From Thermoplasmatota archaeon (lineage in GTDB: Archaea; Thermoplasmatota; Thermoplasmata; Thermoplasmatales; GCA-001856825), in NCBI GenBank assembly GCA_023381415.1, contig JAMCUN010000023.1, positions 42,742-82,200 of the forward strand: DNA of 39,459 nt, written 5' to 3'. The translations under genes were made by a program, and so were the position numbers. Under the pieces are notes generated by a model. The model saw only the letters and a list, made by a program, of their open reading frames with translations. It was not told where the DNA came from and made no database searches. Positions within the stretch are counted from its first letter, which is position 1. Each line of letters begins with the position of its first letter. Positions 32,092 to 38,620 of this stretch are shown piece after piece.

Positions 32092-32540
32092 GTATAATTG
32101 TACTGCTTGGTGCGATCGCCACAGGGGTATATATCAGAGGCAAGGTCATCAGGGCAATGAGAAGGAACTCCAAGGTAATCTACAGGGACCTCAAACTTTA
32201 CACTTCACTTGGTGGGAATCTAGGAACCATGGTATACGTGATTTCCATACTTACCGTTGTGATAGGTCCGTTCTCGTACGAACTGATTTCACTGAATACC
32301 TACACCTATATCCTCATGAACATTATAGCAGGCGTTTTCTTCTCGCTCACCTACCCTCCTTTCGCACCTATCACGGGTTTCGCCACTATTGACGTTGTGG
32401 AGATAAAGGGGAAGAGGTATTGCATAGTCGGAAAGGTTATGAACAGGAAGTTCAAGGTTGTAACTATAAACGAAGACCAGAAATTCGAGATAACCGTGGA
32501 ATCAAGAAGGCAGAGGTTGATATTTGATGTTACGAAATAA
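32076..32540 (+). CDS. Small membrane protein with C-terminal soluble domain, unknown function
   Basis: 154 aa from ATG 32076. Three hydrophobic segments: residues 4-20, about 50-70, and about 76-102. A charged loop sits between the first and second, and a C-terminal beta-rich tail (105-154; ATIDVVEIKGKRYCIVGKV, then FKVVTINEDQKFEITVE) looks like an OB- or NfeD-like domain. I do not recognise the family. The overlap with the Ncs6/TtuA gene (16 nt) suggests co-expression. An earlier in-frame ATG (32013) lies far inside the thiolase gene and is rejected. Its 3' end overlaps the ACT-like gene by 11 nt. Confidence 0.7.
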   Translation: MDKILGIIVLLGAIATGVYIRGKVIRAMRRNSKVIYRDLKLYTSLGGNLGTMVYVISILTVVIGPFSYELISLNTYTYILMNIIAGVFFSLTYPPFAPITGFATIDVVEIKGKRYCIVGKVMNRKFKVVTINEDQKFEITVESRRQRLIFDVTK

Positions 32541-33180
32541 CCCTCTTTCCGGAAGTGAGTCTTGAGATCACCTTGACGGCGGAGTCCATATACTTTTCAT
32601 CCATGATATAGGTCACATCGTTGTAGAATGAAGCTACCTGGTAGACATTGATGCCATTGATTGCAAGAACGGTGGATATGTATGCGACATACCCCCTCAG
32701 CTTTTCGATTATGAGGGGGGAGATCACAACAAGTTCTGCCAGGTTTTCCCTGAAGGACAGGACATCATCGGCAGAAAATTGCTTGCGAACCTCTTGGGAG
32801 TTCTTCCTGTCTATCACGACGACTATTCCCTGACTTCCCTGGACAACCCTTATCTTCCCGCCAGATCCGTATATTTCTTCGTAAATCTTTGAAACCTTCA
32901 CGAAGTTTTCGACTGAGTTCCTGACGGTCAGGTTAGTGATGGAGTAGAACGCCTCTATCCTCGACTCGCTGAGGGCAGATTTATACGCAGACTCAAGAGA
33001 CGGGTTCCGTTCAGGGTATCTCTTGATTGCTGCGAGGACGGCATTGAAGTTCTGAGTTTTCAGTTGCTTCATCAGGTATCTCGCTAGAGAGGAATAGTTC
33101 ACTATGCCTGACTGCAAGGAATCCATCGCGCAAGGATTTGATGAAAGGTACTCCGAGACCCTCCTGCTTATCCTTTCCAT
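32530..33180 (-). CDS. ACT-domain-like protein, unknown function
   Basis: 216 aa. The C-terminal part (about 155-210) reads ISTVLAINGINVYQVASFYND, then VTYIMDEKYMDSAVKVISRL. This is the alternating strand-helix pattern of ACT domains in aspartokinases: the first strand and loop contact ligands and the DSAV helix packs at the interface. A second ACT-like stretch may lie before it (about 105-155). The N-terminal 90 residues are helical (SLARYLMKQLK, AVLAAIKRYPER). A metabolite-sensing regulator is plausible, but there is no HTH or enzyme domain I can name. It faces the small membrane protein with an 11-nt tail overlap. Confidence 0.6.
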   Translation of the reverse strand: MERISRRVSEYLSSNPCAMDSLQSGIVNYSSLARYLMKQLKTQNFNAVLAAIKRYPERNPSLESAYKSALSESRIEAFYSITNLTVRNSVENFVKVSKIYEEIYGSGGKIRVVQGSQGIVVVIDRKNSQEVRKQFSADDVLSFRENLAELVVISPLIIEKLRGYVAYISTVLAINGINVYQVASFYNDVTYIMDEKYMDSAVKVISRLTSGKRVIS

Positions 33181-33326
33181 GTTTGAAGATATGTCTCATT
33201 CTTAAAAAACAGTTGTGTTCTCAACTTCAATGCTAAAGAATCACCCCTCAGGAACGACATCCATTCCATCCTGGTGTAAATTGGTCAACCGCACAGCTAA
33301 AATCATCAGGAACAATACAGGAGCGC

Positions 33327-33536
33327 ATGGCAACTCAGGACGACAGGAGAATAATAATCTTACATAATTTCACCAAGAGCGACTATTCAAGGCTGCTTTT
33401 GTCCCTCAGATCGGTGGGTCTTGCGGATAATACTATTGTTGCGGTTACTACCAGTACTACAATGGAGTGGAAGGTGAGCCACTTGCTCGAGGAGCTTCTC
33501 CTAGAGGATGAAAGCTTGAAAAATGAGAAGAGTTAG
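33327..33536 (+). CDS. DUF3783-like small protein
   Basis: 69 aa. The pattern IIILHNFTKSDYSRLLLSLRSVGL, then a VAVTTSTTMEWKVSHLLEELLLEDE ending, resembles DUF3783, whose members read as FHGF..L..FL..LR..G and AV.TPTN..W....L..EL..E. The TTSTTMEW segment takes the place of TPTNxxW. Function unknown. Nothing recognisable lies in the 146 bp upstream, and only 3 bp separate its end from the end of the rubrerythrin gene. The match is by pattern, not alignment. Confidence 0.6.
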   Translation: MATQDDRRIIILHNFTKSDYSRLLLSLRSVGLADNTIVAVTTSTTMEWKVSHLLEELLLEDESLKNEKS

Positions 33537-33539
33537 TTT

Positions 33540-34034
33540 TCAGAATTTCTTGAACTTTGCTCCTCCAGTCCCGCAGACGGGGCATTTTTCAGGTGCCTTA
33601 CCGACAGTCGTGTAACCGCAAACAGGGCATATGTATATGTCCTTGATTTCTACGTCTTTCTTCTTCTTTACGCTCTCCAGCGCTTCCTCATATAGTTGTT
33701 CGTGAATCTTCTCTGCTTCTAGAGCGTACTTCGTGGATAGCTCAGCCCCCTTCTCATTTTGGAATTTTGCAACCTCGTTGAAAACAGGATACATCTCGTT
33801 CACTTCATAGTGCTCACCGCTTATTGCATCTTCCAGATTGTCAATTGTCCCCTTTATCATCCCGAGGTTCCTGTAGTGGTTTGTTGCGTGAACAGTCTCC
33901 GCATAAGATATGGCCCTGAATAGCCTGGATATGTTGGGGAATCCGTTCTTCTCAGCAACTTCCGAATAGATAGAATATTTCATGGCAGCCTTGCTTTCTC
34001 CGCAAAAGGCGTTATCAAGGTTATTTTTCGTCAT
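33540..34034 (-). CDS. Rubrerythrin family protein with rubredoxin domain
   Basis: 164 aa from ATG 34034. A four-helix ferritin-like domain supplies the di-iron ligands in AFCGESKAAMKY, AETVHATNHY, GEHYEVNEMYPVF and EAEKIHEQLY. The C-terminal rubredoxin domain has CPVCGY and CPVCG (about 135-155), binding one iron. Rubrerythrins reduce hydrogen peroxide in anaerobes and microaerophiles. An in-frame ATG at 34043 adds three residues; I prefer 34034 because the family start is MTKxNL and a TATA-like box lies about 25 nt before it. Together with msrBA and DUF1059 nearby it suggests exposure to oxidative stress. Confidence 0.92.
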   Translation of the reverse strand: MTKNNLDNAFCGESKAAMKYSIYSEVAEKNGFPNISRLFRAISYAETVHATNHYRNLGMIKGTIDNLEDAISGEHYEVNEMYPVFNEVAKFQNEKGAELSTKYALEAEKIHEQLYEEALESVKKKKDVEIKDIYICPVCGYTTVGKAPEKCPVCGTGGAKFKKF

Positions 34035-34159
34035 TTCCCTCATGTAGATCAGTAATGTATAGCAAGGTGCCTAATTAGACCTACCTGAAAGCTGGAATTT
34101 TTAAGTTTCCTCAAAGTATTTTTTGCAGTTAAAATTAGGGCCTGCAACGTTCATAGAAA

Positions 34160-34207
34160 ATGGCTGAGGACCAGGTCAAGGCACACTTCGCACTGATAAG
34201 TTATTAG
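34160..34207 (+). other. Candidate leader ORF of 15 codons upstream of MFS gene
   Basis: An ATG at 34160 opens MAEDQVKAHFALISY and ends with TAG at 34205-34207. The TATA-like AGTTAAAATT (34127-34136) lies about 26 nt before it, so a leaderless transcript would begin at this ATG. The MFS start at 34238 is 30 nt further on and has its own GAGGGTGG site. It could be a leader peptide or simply chance. The rest of the 200-bp gap (34035-34237) shows nothing else I recognise. Confidence 0.3.
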
Positions 34208-34225
34208 GGGGGAAGCCTTTCAGTA

Positions 34226-34234
34226 AGAGGGTGG
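34226..34234 (+). promoter_or_regulatory. Shine-Dalgarno-like GAGGGTGG before the TTG start of the MFS gene
   Basis: AGAGGGTGG lies 3 nt before the TTG at 34238 and partly matches the archaeal anti-SD. It supports TTG 34238 as the start of the transporter, because no ATG or GTG is available in frame after the upstream stop at 34205-34207. It also indicates that this gene is not leaderless. Confidence 0.5.
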
Positions 34235-34237
34235 ACA

Positions 34238-35407
34238 TTGGGGTATCTGTTTAAGGCCTCATCTATCAACGCTGCAAGAGCGATCTATGCACTCAACTGG
34301 TTCGACATAGCCCCGGGCCTCGCCTATATCTCGAAAGATTTGGGGCTGCAGGTCGTTCAACTTGGTATAGCTACCACTTTCTTTTACGTTGGGCTTGCAC
34401 CATTTCAAATCATTGGAGGTGCCTTTGCGTCCAGGATCGGCTCAAGGAGGGTTGCATTCATCGGCCTGTTGCTCCTTGGACTGGGCGCGATAGCCTCCGG
34501 GTTTTCTCAGAATCTCGTGGAGCTCTGCGTGTCGAGATTTGTAGCGGGGTGGGGTTCCGCTTTCTTCTTCTCGCCTGGTCTTTCCATCCTGAGGGACATC
34601 TCTCCTCCGGAATCTTATCCACTGCAGGTGGGTATTTACAACGGAGTCTTCGGCCTGGGGGCCGGTGTGGGTGCCCTGGGATGGGTCTTCGTCGATAGGG
34701 CGATAGGATGGGAGTATGGCCTCATGCTTGGCGGTGTTCTTGTGATCTCAATAGCAATAGAAAATGCGATTGCCCTCAGAGGTGTTCACGAGCACAAGGC
34801 TGAATCCTTCGGGTTCAGGGAAAAGATGTTAAAGGTGCTCAGGAATAAGTATCTCTGGTTTATCGCCATTGGAACGCTTGCAGCAACATTCGTAGAAACG
34901 ATCGGGGGGCAGTTCCTCGTTTACTACGGGGAAATTTACCTCAGGCTTGCTTCTGTTTATGCAGGTTTCATAGATGGGCTCTTCCTTACCATCGGATTCC
35001 TCGGAGGGGTTATAGGAGGTTTCTTCCTTTCAAAGGAGAAAGTGAGGAGACCTTTTACCTACATTACACTAATCGTGAGTAGCATTTTCTTTACACTGAT
35101 ACCGTTCTCAGGGAATATTTTATTTCTCACTCTGATTGTTGCGGTCTGCGGGTTCACAGTCCAGTCTGGGTTCTCTGCTCTGTACGTTCTATCAATGCAC
35201 TATGTCCGAGACAAGGCTATGGTCCCGTTCGCTCTTTCTTTCGTGAACTTCATCGGAATAGCAGTAGGATCCGTATCACCGTTCTTCTTCACCCTGTTGA
35301 CAGATAGAATTGGCCCGGATTTTGGATGGATAGTGCTGGGAATAACGGGAATAGTTCTAGTTCCTGTGCTCTTGCTTGCCAGGCCAGATACAATTCTGGA
35401 AACGTGA
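34238..35407 (+). CDS. MFS transporter
   Basis: 389 aa from a TTG start, about 12 hydrophobic helices. Loop 2-3 reads GAFASRIGSRR, the MFS motif A position, and RFVAGWGSAFFFSPGLSILRDISPP is the typical helix 4-5 region. A central charged loop at about residues 185-200 separates the two halves. Substrate unknown; the first helix region (ALNWFDIAPGLAYISKDLGL) is reminiscent of sugar or organic anion members. It sits in the cytoplasmic membrane. No obvious regulator is adjacent. The HIT pseudogene follows after 59 bp behind its own TATA-like box. Confidence 0.85.
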   Translation: MGYLFKASSINAARAIYALNWFDIAPGLAYISKDLGLQVVQLGIATTFFYVGLAPFQIIGGAFASRIGSRRVAFIGLLLLGLGAIASGFSQNLVELCVSRFVAGWGSAFFFSPGLSILRDISPPESYPLQVGIYNGVFGLGAGVGALGWVFVDRAIGWEYGLMLGGVLVISIAIENAIALRGVHEHKAESFGFREKMLKVLRNKYLWFIAIGTLAATFVETIGGQFLVYYGEIYLRLASVYAGFIDGLFLTIGFLGGVIGGFFLSKEKVRRPFTYITLIVSSIFFTLIPFSGNILFLTLIVAVCGFTVQSGFSALYVLSMHYVRDKAMVPFALSFVNFIGIAVGSVSPFFFTLLTDRIGPDFGWIVLGITGIVLVPVLLLARPDTILET

Positions 35408-35436
35408 GTCAGAGGCTAGCCTGCATTGATGTGGAA

Positions 35437-35446
35437 CATTTTAAAT
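35437..35446 (+). promoter_or_regulatory. TATA-like box of the frameshifted HIT gene
   Basis: CATTTTAAAT lies about 25 nt before the GTG at 35467 with no Shine-Dalgarno, the same layout as for other leaderless genes here. The promoter therefore looks intact although the reading frame is broken. Confidence 0.5.
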
Positions 35447-35466
35447 GAAGGATAGGTTCAGGGGAT

Positions 35467-35911
35467 GTGCACAGTTGCCAGTTCTGTAAGATAGTCGACA
35501 GATCAATCAAATCAGAGATACTATATGAGACGGAATCCTCGATCTCATTTCTGGACCATAGGACCGTTTCTAAAGGACACGCACTAGTGATATCAAAAAG
35601 GCACTTCCAGAACATTTTAGATGTTGACGAGGAAACTATGTGCGATGTAATGAAGGTGGCCAAAGGAATTTCTGCAAGGATATATGATATATCACCCAGC
35701 TGGAATAAACCTGATCCAGAACAACGGAGAGCTTGCTGGTCAAACAGTATTCCATTTCCACGTTCATGTCATTCCGCGGTACGACGACGATTATAACAGA
35801 AGGTTGGGAATAGAGGCGCAGAAGAGGGTTAAGGTACCTGCGTCAAATCTTGAGATGGTCGCAGAAGAGTTGAGAGGTGCCCTAACTGGTCGATTAAAAT
35901 TCCGCACATAG
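35467..35911 (+). pseudogene. HIT family (histidine triad) gene with +1 frameshift
   Basis: The first frame from GTG gives CQFCKIVDRS, VISKRHFQNILDVDEET and [10 protein letters not shown], the N-terminal HIT half with its CxxC zinc-type motif. It then leaves frame and runs to a stop at 35796. The second frame carries [29 protein letters not shown], including the HxHxH triad, and ends at 35911. Near the junction GATATAT occurs twice in tandem; removing one copy (7 bp), or one C of CCC at 35695-35697, restores a single frame of about 145-147 aa. HIT proteins hydrolyse nucleoside phosphoramidates or dinucleotides. An intact HIT gene lies 2.6 kb downstream, so loss might be tolerated. A sequencing error is the simple alternative. 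Confidence 0.8.
35679..35692 (+). repeat. GATATAT tandem repeat near the HIT frameshift
   Basis: Two exact adjacent copies of GATATAT (35679-35685 and 35686-35692). 7 bp shifts the frame by one, exactly the shift needed to link the two HIT frames. Slippage or local duplication is plausible; a 1-nt indel in the neighbouring CCC is the other option. Confidence 0.75.
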
Positions 35912-35966
35912 AATTGTCCAATATATTCACAAGGTTTTATTACTACCCTTTTATAAGGATAAACGA

Positions 35967-36980
35967 ATGTATAGGTTCGGAATTGCGGGTATTCCACTTG
36001 GTTCTAAAGGGAGAACGGTTAAGGATGCGGTGGAAAATACCTTCCAACTAGGATTGAATTATCTTGAAATTCAGCTATTCAGGATTAGTACCCAGGAGAG
36101 GGAAATGAGGGATTTTGTGGGGATGAAGCCAAAAGAGATTGATGACATGCTTCTCGTAGATCTTCTAAGGAGCGACGAGGACGGTAAATACAAATCAGTC
36201 GGCCTCAACAACCAGATTGAAGAAGACGATATTGGGACTGAACTTTTCTGGAGCATGGCAAGGGATTACAAGGAATTGAGCCTTGCAAGAGACGTTGCGA
36301 AGGAACTGGACGTGAAGATGTCGCTGCATACTCCGTACTATGTGGATTTCTCAATTGAGGAAAGGATGATAGTTGACTCCATACAGCACACTATCTGGGG
36401 AGGGGTCATAGCAGATGCAATAGATTCTGAATTTCTCATAACACATCTCGGTCTGGCATCCTCGGACAGGAAGAAGAGCCTTAAAAATACGGCATCTTCA
36501 CTGAAGCAGATCTCAGAAAAGCTAACTTCGCTGAAGATAAAACCGAAGCTATGCATAGAAAATTCAGGTAAGGGAGAGGTAATAGGAAACGAGGAAGAGA
36601 TTGATTTCCTCCTTGACAGCGTGAAGAATATCACGACAGTAACCAACATTTCACATATCTACTCATCGAAGAAAAATTCGCCGACCGAGCAGGAAGAATT
36701 TGCAGAGATTATCGAAACTACAAAGAAGAAGAAGAGACCCCTCTACTTCGAGTTTTCGGGTGTGGAGTTTCTTGACCAGAATGAATACAGAATCACCCCG
36801 ATCAAGAAGGGGAATCTTAAATTCGAACCGTTTGCCGACGCACTGGCGGACTTTGATGATGAGATTACACTCATATCGTTTTCTCCTCTGCTCGAGCATG
36901 ATGCTCTCTACATGAAAGTCATTTTCGAAAGGAGCATACTCAAAAAGATAGGAAAGACTGTAAAGCCTCTTGCCCAGTGA
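35967..36980 (+). CDS. Endonuclease IV-like TIM-barrel protein (AP endonuclease family 2)
   Basis: 337 aa. The layout follows xylose isomerase-like/EndoIV barrels: RFGIAGIPLGSKG at the start, SLHTPYYVDFS (His ligand as in EndoIV HAPYxxN), FLITHLGLA (His), LCIENSG (Glu) and ISHIYSS (His) in order. The usual Asp before the last His is Asn (TNISH), and the downstream HLNDS and DRH blocks are not recognisable. Part of the three-zinc site is therefore lost or altered, and AP endonuclease activity cannot be assumed. The protein is longer than E. coli Nfo (285 aa), with an inserted stretch in the region 50-85. Monocistronic, with a TATA-like stretch near 35936-35945. Confidence 0.75.
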   Translation: MYRFGIAGIPLGSKGRTVKDAVENTFQLGLNYLEIQLFRISTQEREMRDFVGMKPKEIDDMLLVDLLRSDEDGKYKSVGLNNQIEEDDIGTELFWSMARDYKELSLARDVAKELDVKMSLHTPYYVDFSIEERMIVDSIQHTIWGGVIADAIDSEFLITHLGLASSDRKKSLKNTASSLKQISEKLTSLKIKPKLCIENSGKGEVIGNEEEIDFLLDSVKNITTVTNISHIYSSKKNSPTEQEEFAEIIETTKKKKRPLYFEFSGVEFLDQNEYRITPIKKGNLKFEPFADALADFDDEITLISFSPLLEHDALYMKVIFERSILKKIGKTVKPLAQ

Positions 36981-37018
36981 ATTCCATTTCAGAATCAGGT
37001 TTGTTAAAGTGGAATGAG

Positions 37019-37549
37019 CTAGGTCCTCACGAGAATCTGGTTATATTTGTGCCTTATCTTATCAACCTTAGGTCGTATCACTGCTCTGCAGTAGGGTCGC
37101 CCCGGATTTCTCCTAAAATAGTCCTTGTGGTATTCTTCCGCCGGATAGAAATTCCTAAGACGTTCAACAGCGGTCACAATCATCCTCGGATAATCCTTCT
37201 GGGCTTCTTCCAATTTTCTCATAATGACCTCCCTGTCCTTTTCGTCGTCGTAGAAAATCACAGACCTGTATTGCTCTCCCACATCTTCCCCCTGCCTGTT
37301 TAGTGATGTCGGATCGTGCATATAGAAAAAGATGTCCAGGAGCTCTTCAAGTGTTATTGTTTCATTGTCATAGTCTACCTTTGTTACTTCTGCGTGACCA
37401 GTGTCTCCCTCGCATACCCTCTCATAAGATGGGTTCTCGACCGTTCCTCCTGAATACCCTGGTTGAGTTGACCTCACTCCCTCAATTGTTGAGAACACAG
37501 CTTCGCTGCACCAGAAGCAACCTGCGCCAAATACGATTGACTTCATCAT
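37019..37549 (-). CDS. msrA: Peptide methionine sulfoxide reductase MsrA
   Basis: 176 aa. The catalytic Cys is C11 in FGAGCFWCSEAVF, with GVRSTQPGYSGG and YERVCEGDTGHAEV behind it, and YRSVIFYDD in the middle. All match MsrA, which reduces the S-epimer of methionine sulfoxide in proteins. C14 or the VCEGDTG Cys could act as resolving cysteine. The ATG lies 4 nt after the msrB stop, so the two enzymes form an operon covering both sulfoxide epimers. No signal peptide; cytosolic. Confidence 0.95.
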   Translation of the reverse strand: MMKSIVFGAGCFWCSEAVFSTIEGVRSTQPGYSGGTVENPSYERVCEGDTGHAEVTKVDYDNETITLEELLDIFFYMHDPTSLNRQGEDVGEQYRSVIFYDDEKDREVIMRKLEEAQKDYPRMIVTAVERLRNFYPAEEYHKDYFRRNPGRPYCRAVIRPKVDKIRHKYNQILVRT

Positions 37550-37553
37550 TACA

Positions 37554-37931
37554 TCATTCCTCCTCCGGTATGAATCTCATGGAGATTGAGTTTACGCAGT
37601 GCCTCGTATTTTTAGGGGTGAATCCTTCGTTGTAGAATACGTGACCTAGATGTGCGTCGCAGTTAGCGCATCTTATCTCTGTCCTAACGCCATCCTTGTC
37701 CGCCAACTTCCTTACAGCTCCTGCTATTTCGCTGTCAAAGCTTGGCCAGCCACAGTCAGATTCGAACTTGTCTACGGACCTGTAAAGTGCTTTCCCGCAC
37801 CTTCTGCAGACGTAAGTTCCCTTCCTGAAGTTATCATAGTACTCGCCGCTAAACGGCATTTCCGTTCCCCCGTAGACTATTACCCTCTCTTCCTCCCTTG
37901 TCAATTTCGTTGGAAAGTTCTCTTTGTTCAA
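37554..37931 (-). CDS. msrB: Peptide methionine sulfoxide reductase MsrB
   Basis: 125 aa. The zinc site is C42-x2-C45 and C88-x2-C91; the catalytic cysteine is C112 in TRHCVNSISM, and SDCGWPSFD with LGHVF are family hallmarks. MsrB reduces the R-epimer of methionine sulfoxide and complements MsrA. The start is TTG at 37931, the only start that keeps the normal N-terminus. A GTTTTTATC box lies about 21-29 nt upstream and a palindrome just beyond it, so the operon may be regulated. Confidence 0.94.
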   Translation of the reverse strand: MNKENFPTKLTREEERVIVYGGTEMPFSGEYYDNFRKGTYVCRRCGKALYRSVDKFESDCGWPSFDSEIAGAVRKLADKDGVRTEIRCANCDAHLGHVFYNEGFTPKNTRHCVNSISMRFIPEEE

Positions 37932-37960
37932 TATTAATTTATGGCAAGTTGAGATAAAAA

Positions 37961-37975
37961 CATATTGTCAATATG
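37961..37975. promoter_or_regulatory. Perfect palindrome upstream of msrBA, possible operator
   Basis: CATATTGTCAATATG is a perfect palindrome with a single central base, next to the TATA-like box of msrB and about 100 bp upstream of the HIT gene TTG. A dimeric regulator could bind here. The remaining bases of the 145-bp gap (37932-38076) hold the HIT promoter box at about 38045-38054 and nothing else I recognise. Confidence 0.55.
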
Positions 37976-38076
37976 ACATGCACATATCTAACGGGGAAGA
38001 ACATGTTGATACGTGAAAGTAGCTTTCAAAGTTCAGCACACAAAAGAATATAAGTGCCCAGAAAATCAGAGGATAG

Positions 38077-38514
38077 TTGAGCAATCAGAACAGGCACTCA
38101 GAAGCCTGCATCTTCTGCAGGATCCTTGAAGGGAAGGAAGAGGGTACATTTATCTACAGGGGCAACAAGGTTTCTGCCATCCTCGACATACATCCGCTAT
38201 TCGAGGGGCATACGCTAATCATCCCAAATGAACACTTTGTGGACATTACAGACGTTGATGAAGATGTTCTTTCTGAGGTAATTAAGGTTGCCAAAATTGT
38301 GAGTGACATGATGATCAAGAACCTGCATGCGGAAGGGGTGAACGTCATGCACTCCACAGGCCGACCTGCAGGCCAGACAATTTTTCATTTTCACGTTCAC
38401 GTCCTCCCTAGGAGGACTGGAGATGACACCGAATTCGAGAAATGGTGGTTCGCGAGGTCACACAAGGCATCCCGTGAGGAGCTTGATTCCCTGGCCGGAA
38501 GGATGTTACTCTGA
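38077..38514 (+). CDS. HIT family protein (histidine triad hydrolase)
   Basis: 145 aa. CIFCRILEGKEEG carries the N-terminal CxxC, HTLIIPNEHFVDITDVDED is the central segment, and GRPAGQTIFHFHVHVLPRR holds the HxHxH triad, whose last histidine is the nucleophile. These proteins hydrolyse nucleoside phosphoramidates or dinucleoside polyphosphates. The start is TTG, with the TATA-like AGAATATAAG about 27 nt upstream. It is a paralog of the frameshifted HIT gene at 35.5 kb and is itself intact. Confidence 0.92.
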   Translation: MSNQNRHSEACIFCRILEGKEEGTFIYRGNKVSAILDIHPLFEGHTLIIPNEHFVDITDVDEDVLSEVIKVAKIVSDMMIKNLHAEGVNVMHSTGRPAGQTIFHFHVHVLPRRTGDDTEFEKWWFARSHKASREELDSLAGRMLL

Positions 38515-38620
38515 TGTTAAACAAATTGTTGTTGAAAAGTCCAACTGACAATATTATGCTAAAAATGCTACAATACAAGGATTGAAGCACCAATTATATA
38601 TCCTTAATCAATAGGGAGGC

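Noticed and set aside
35684-35911. Independent 75-aa HIT protein
   Set aside because: It lacks the N-terminal half of the fold, which is encoded just upstream in another frame.
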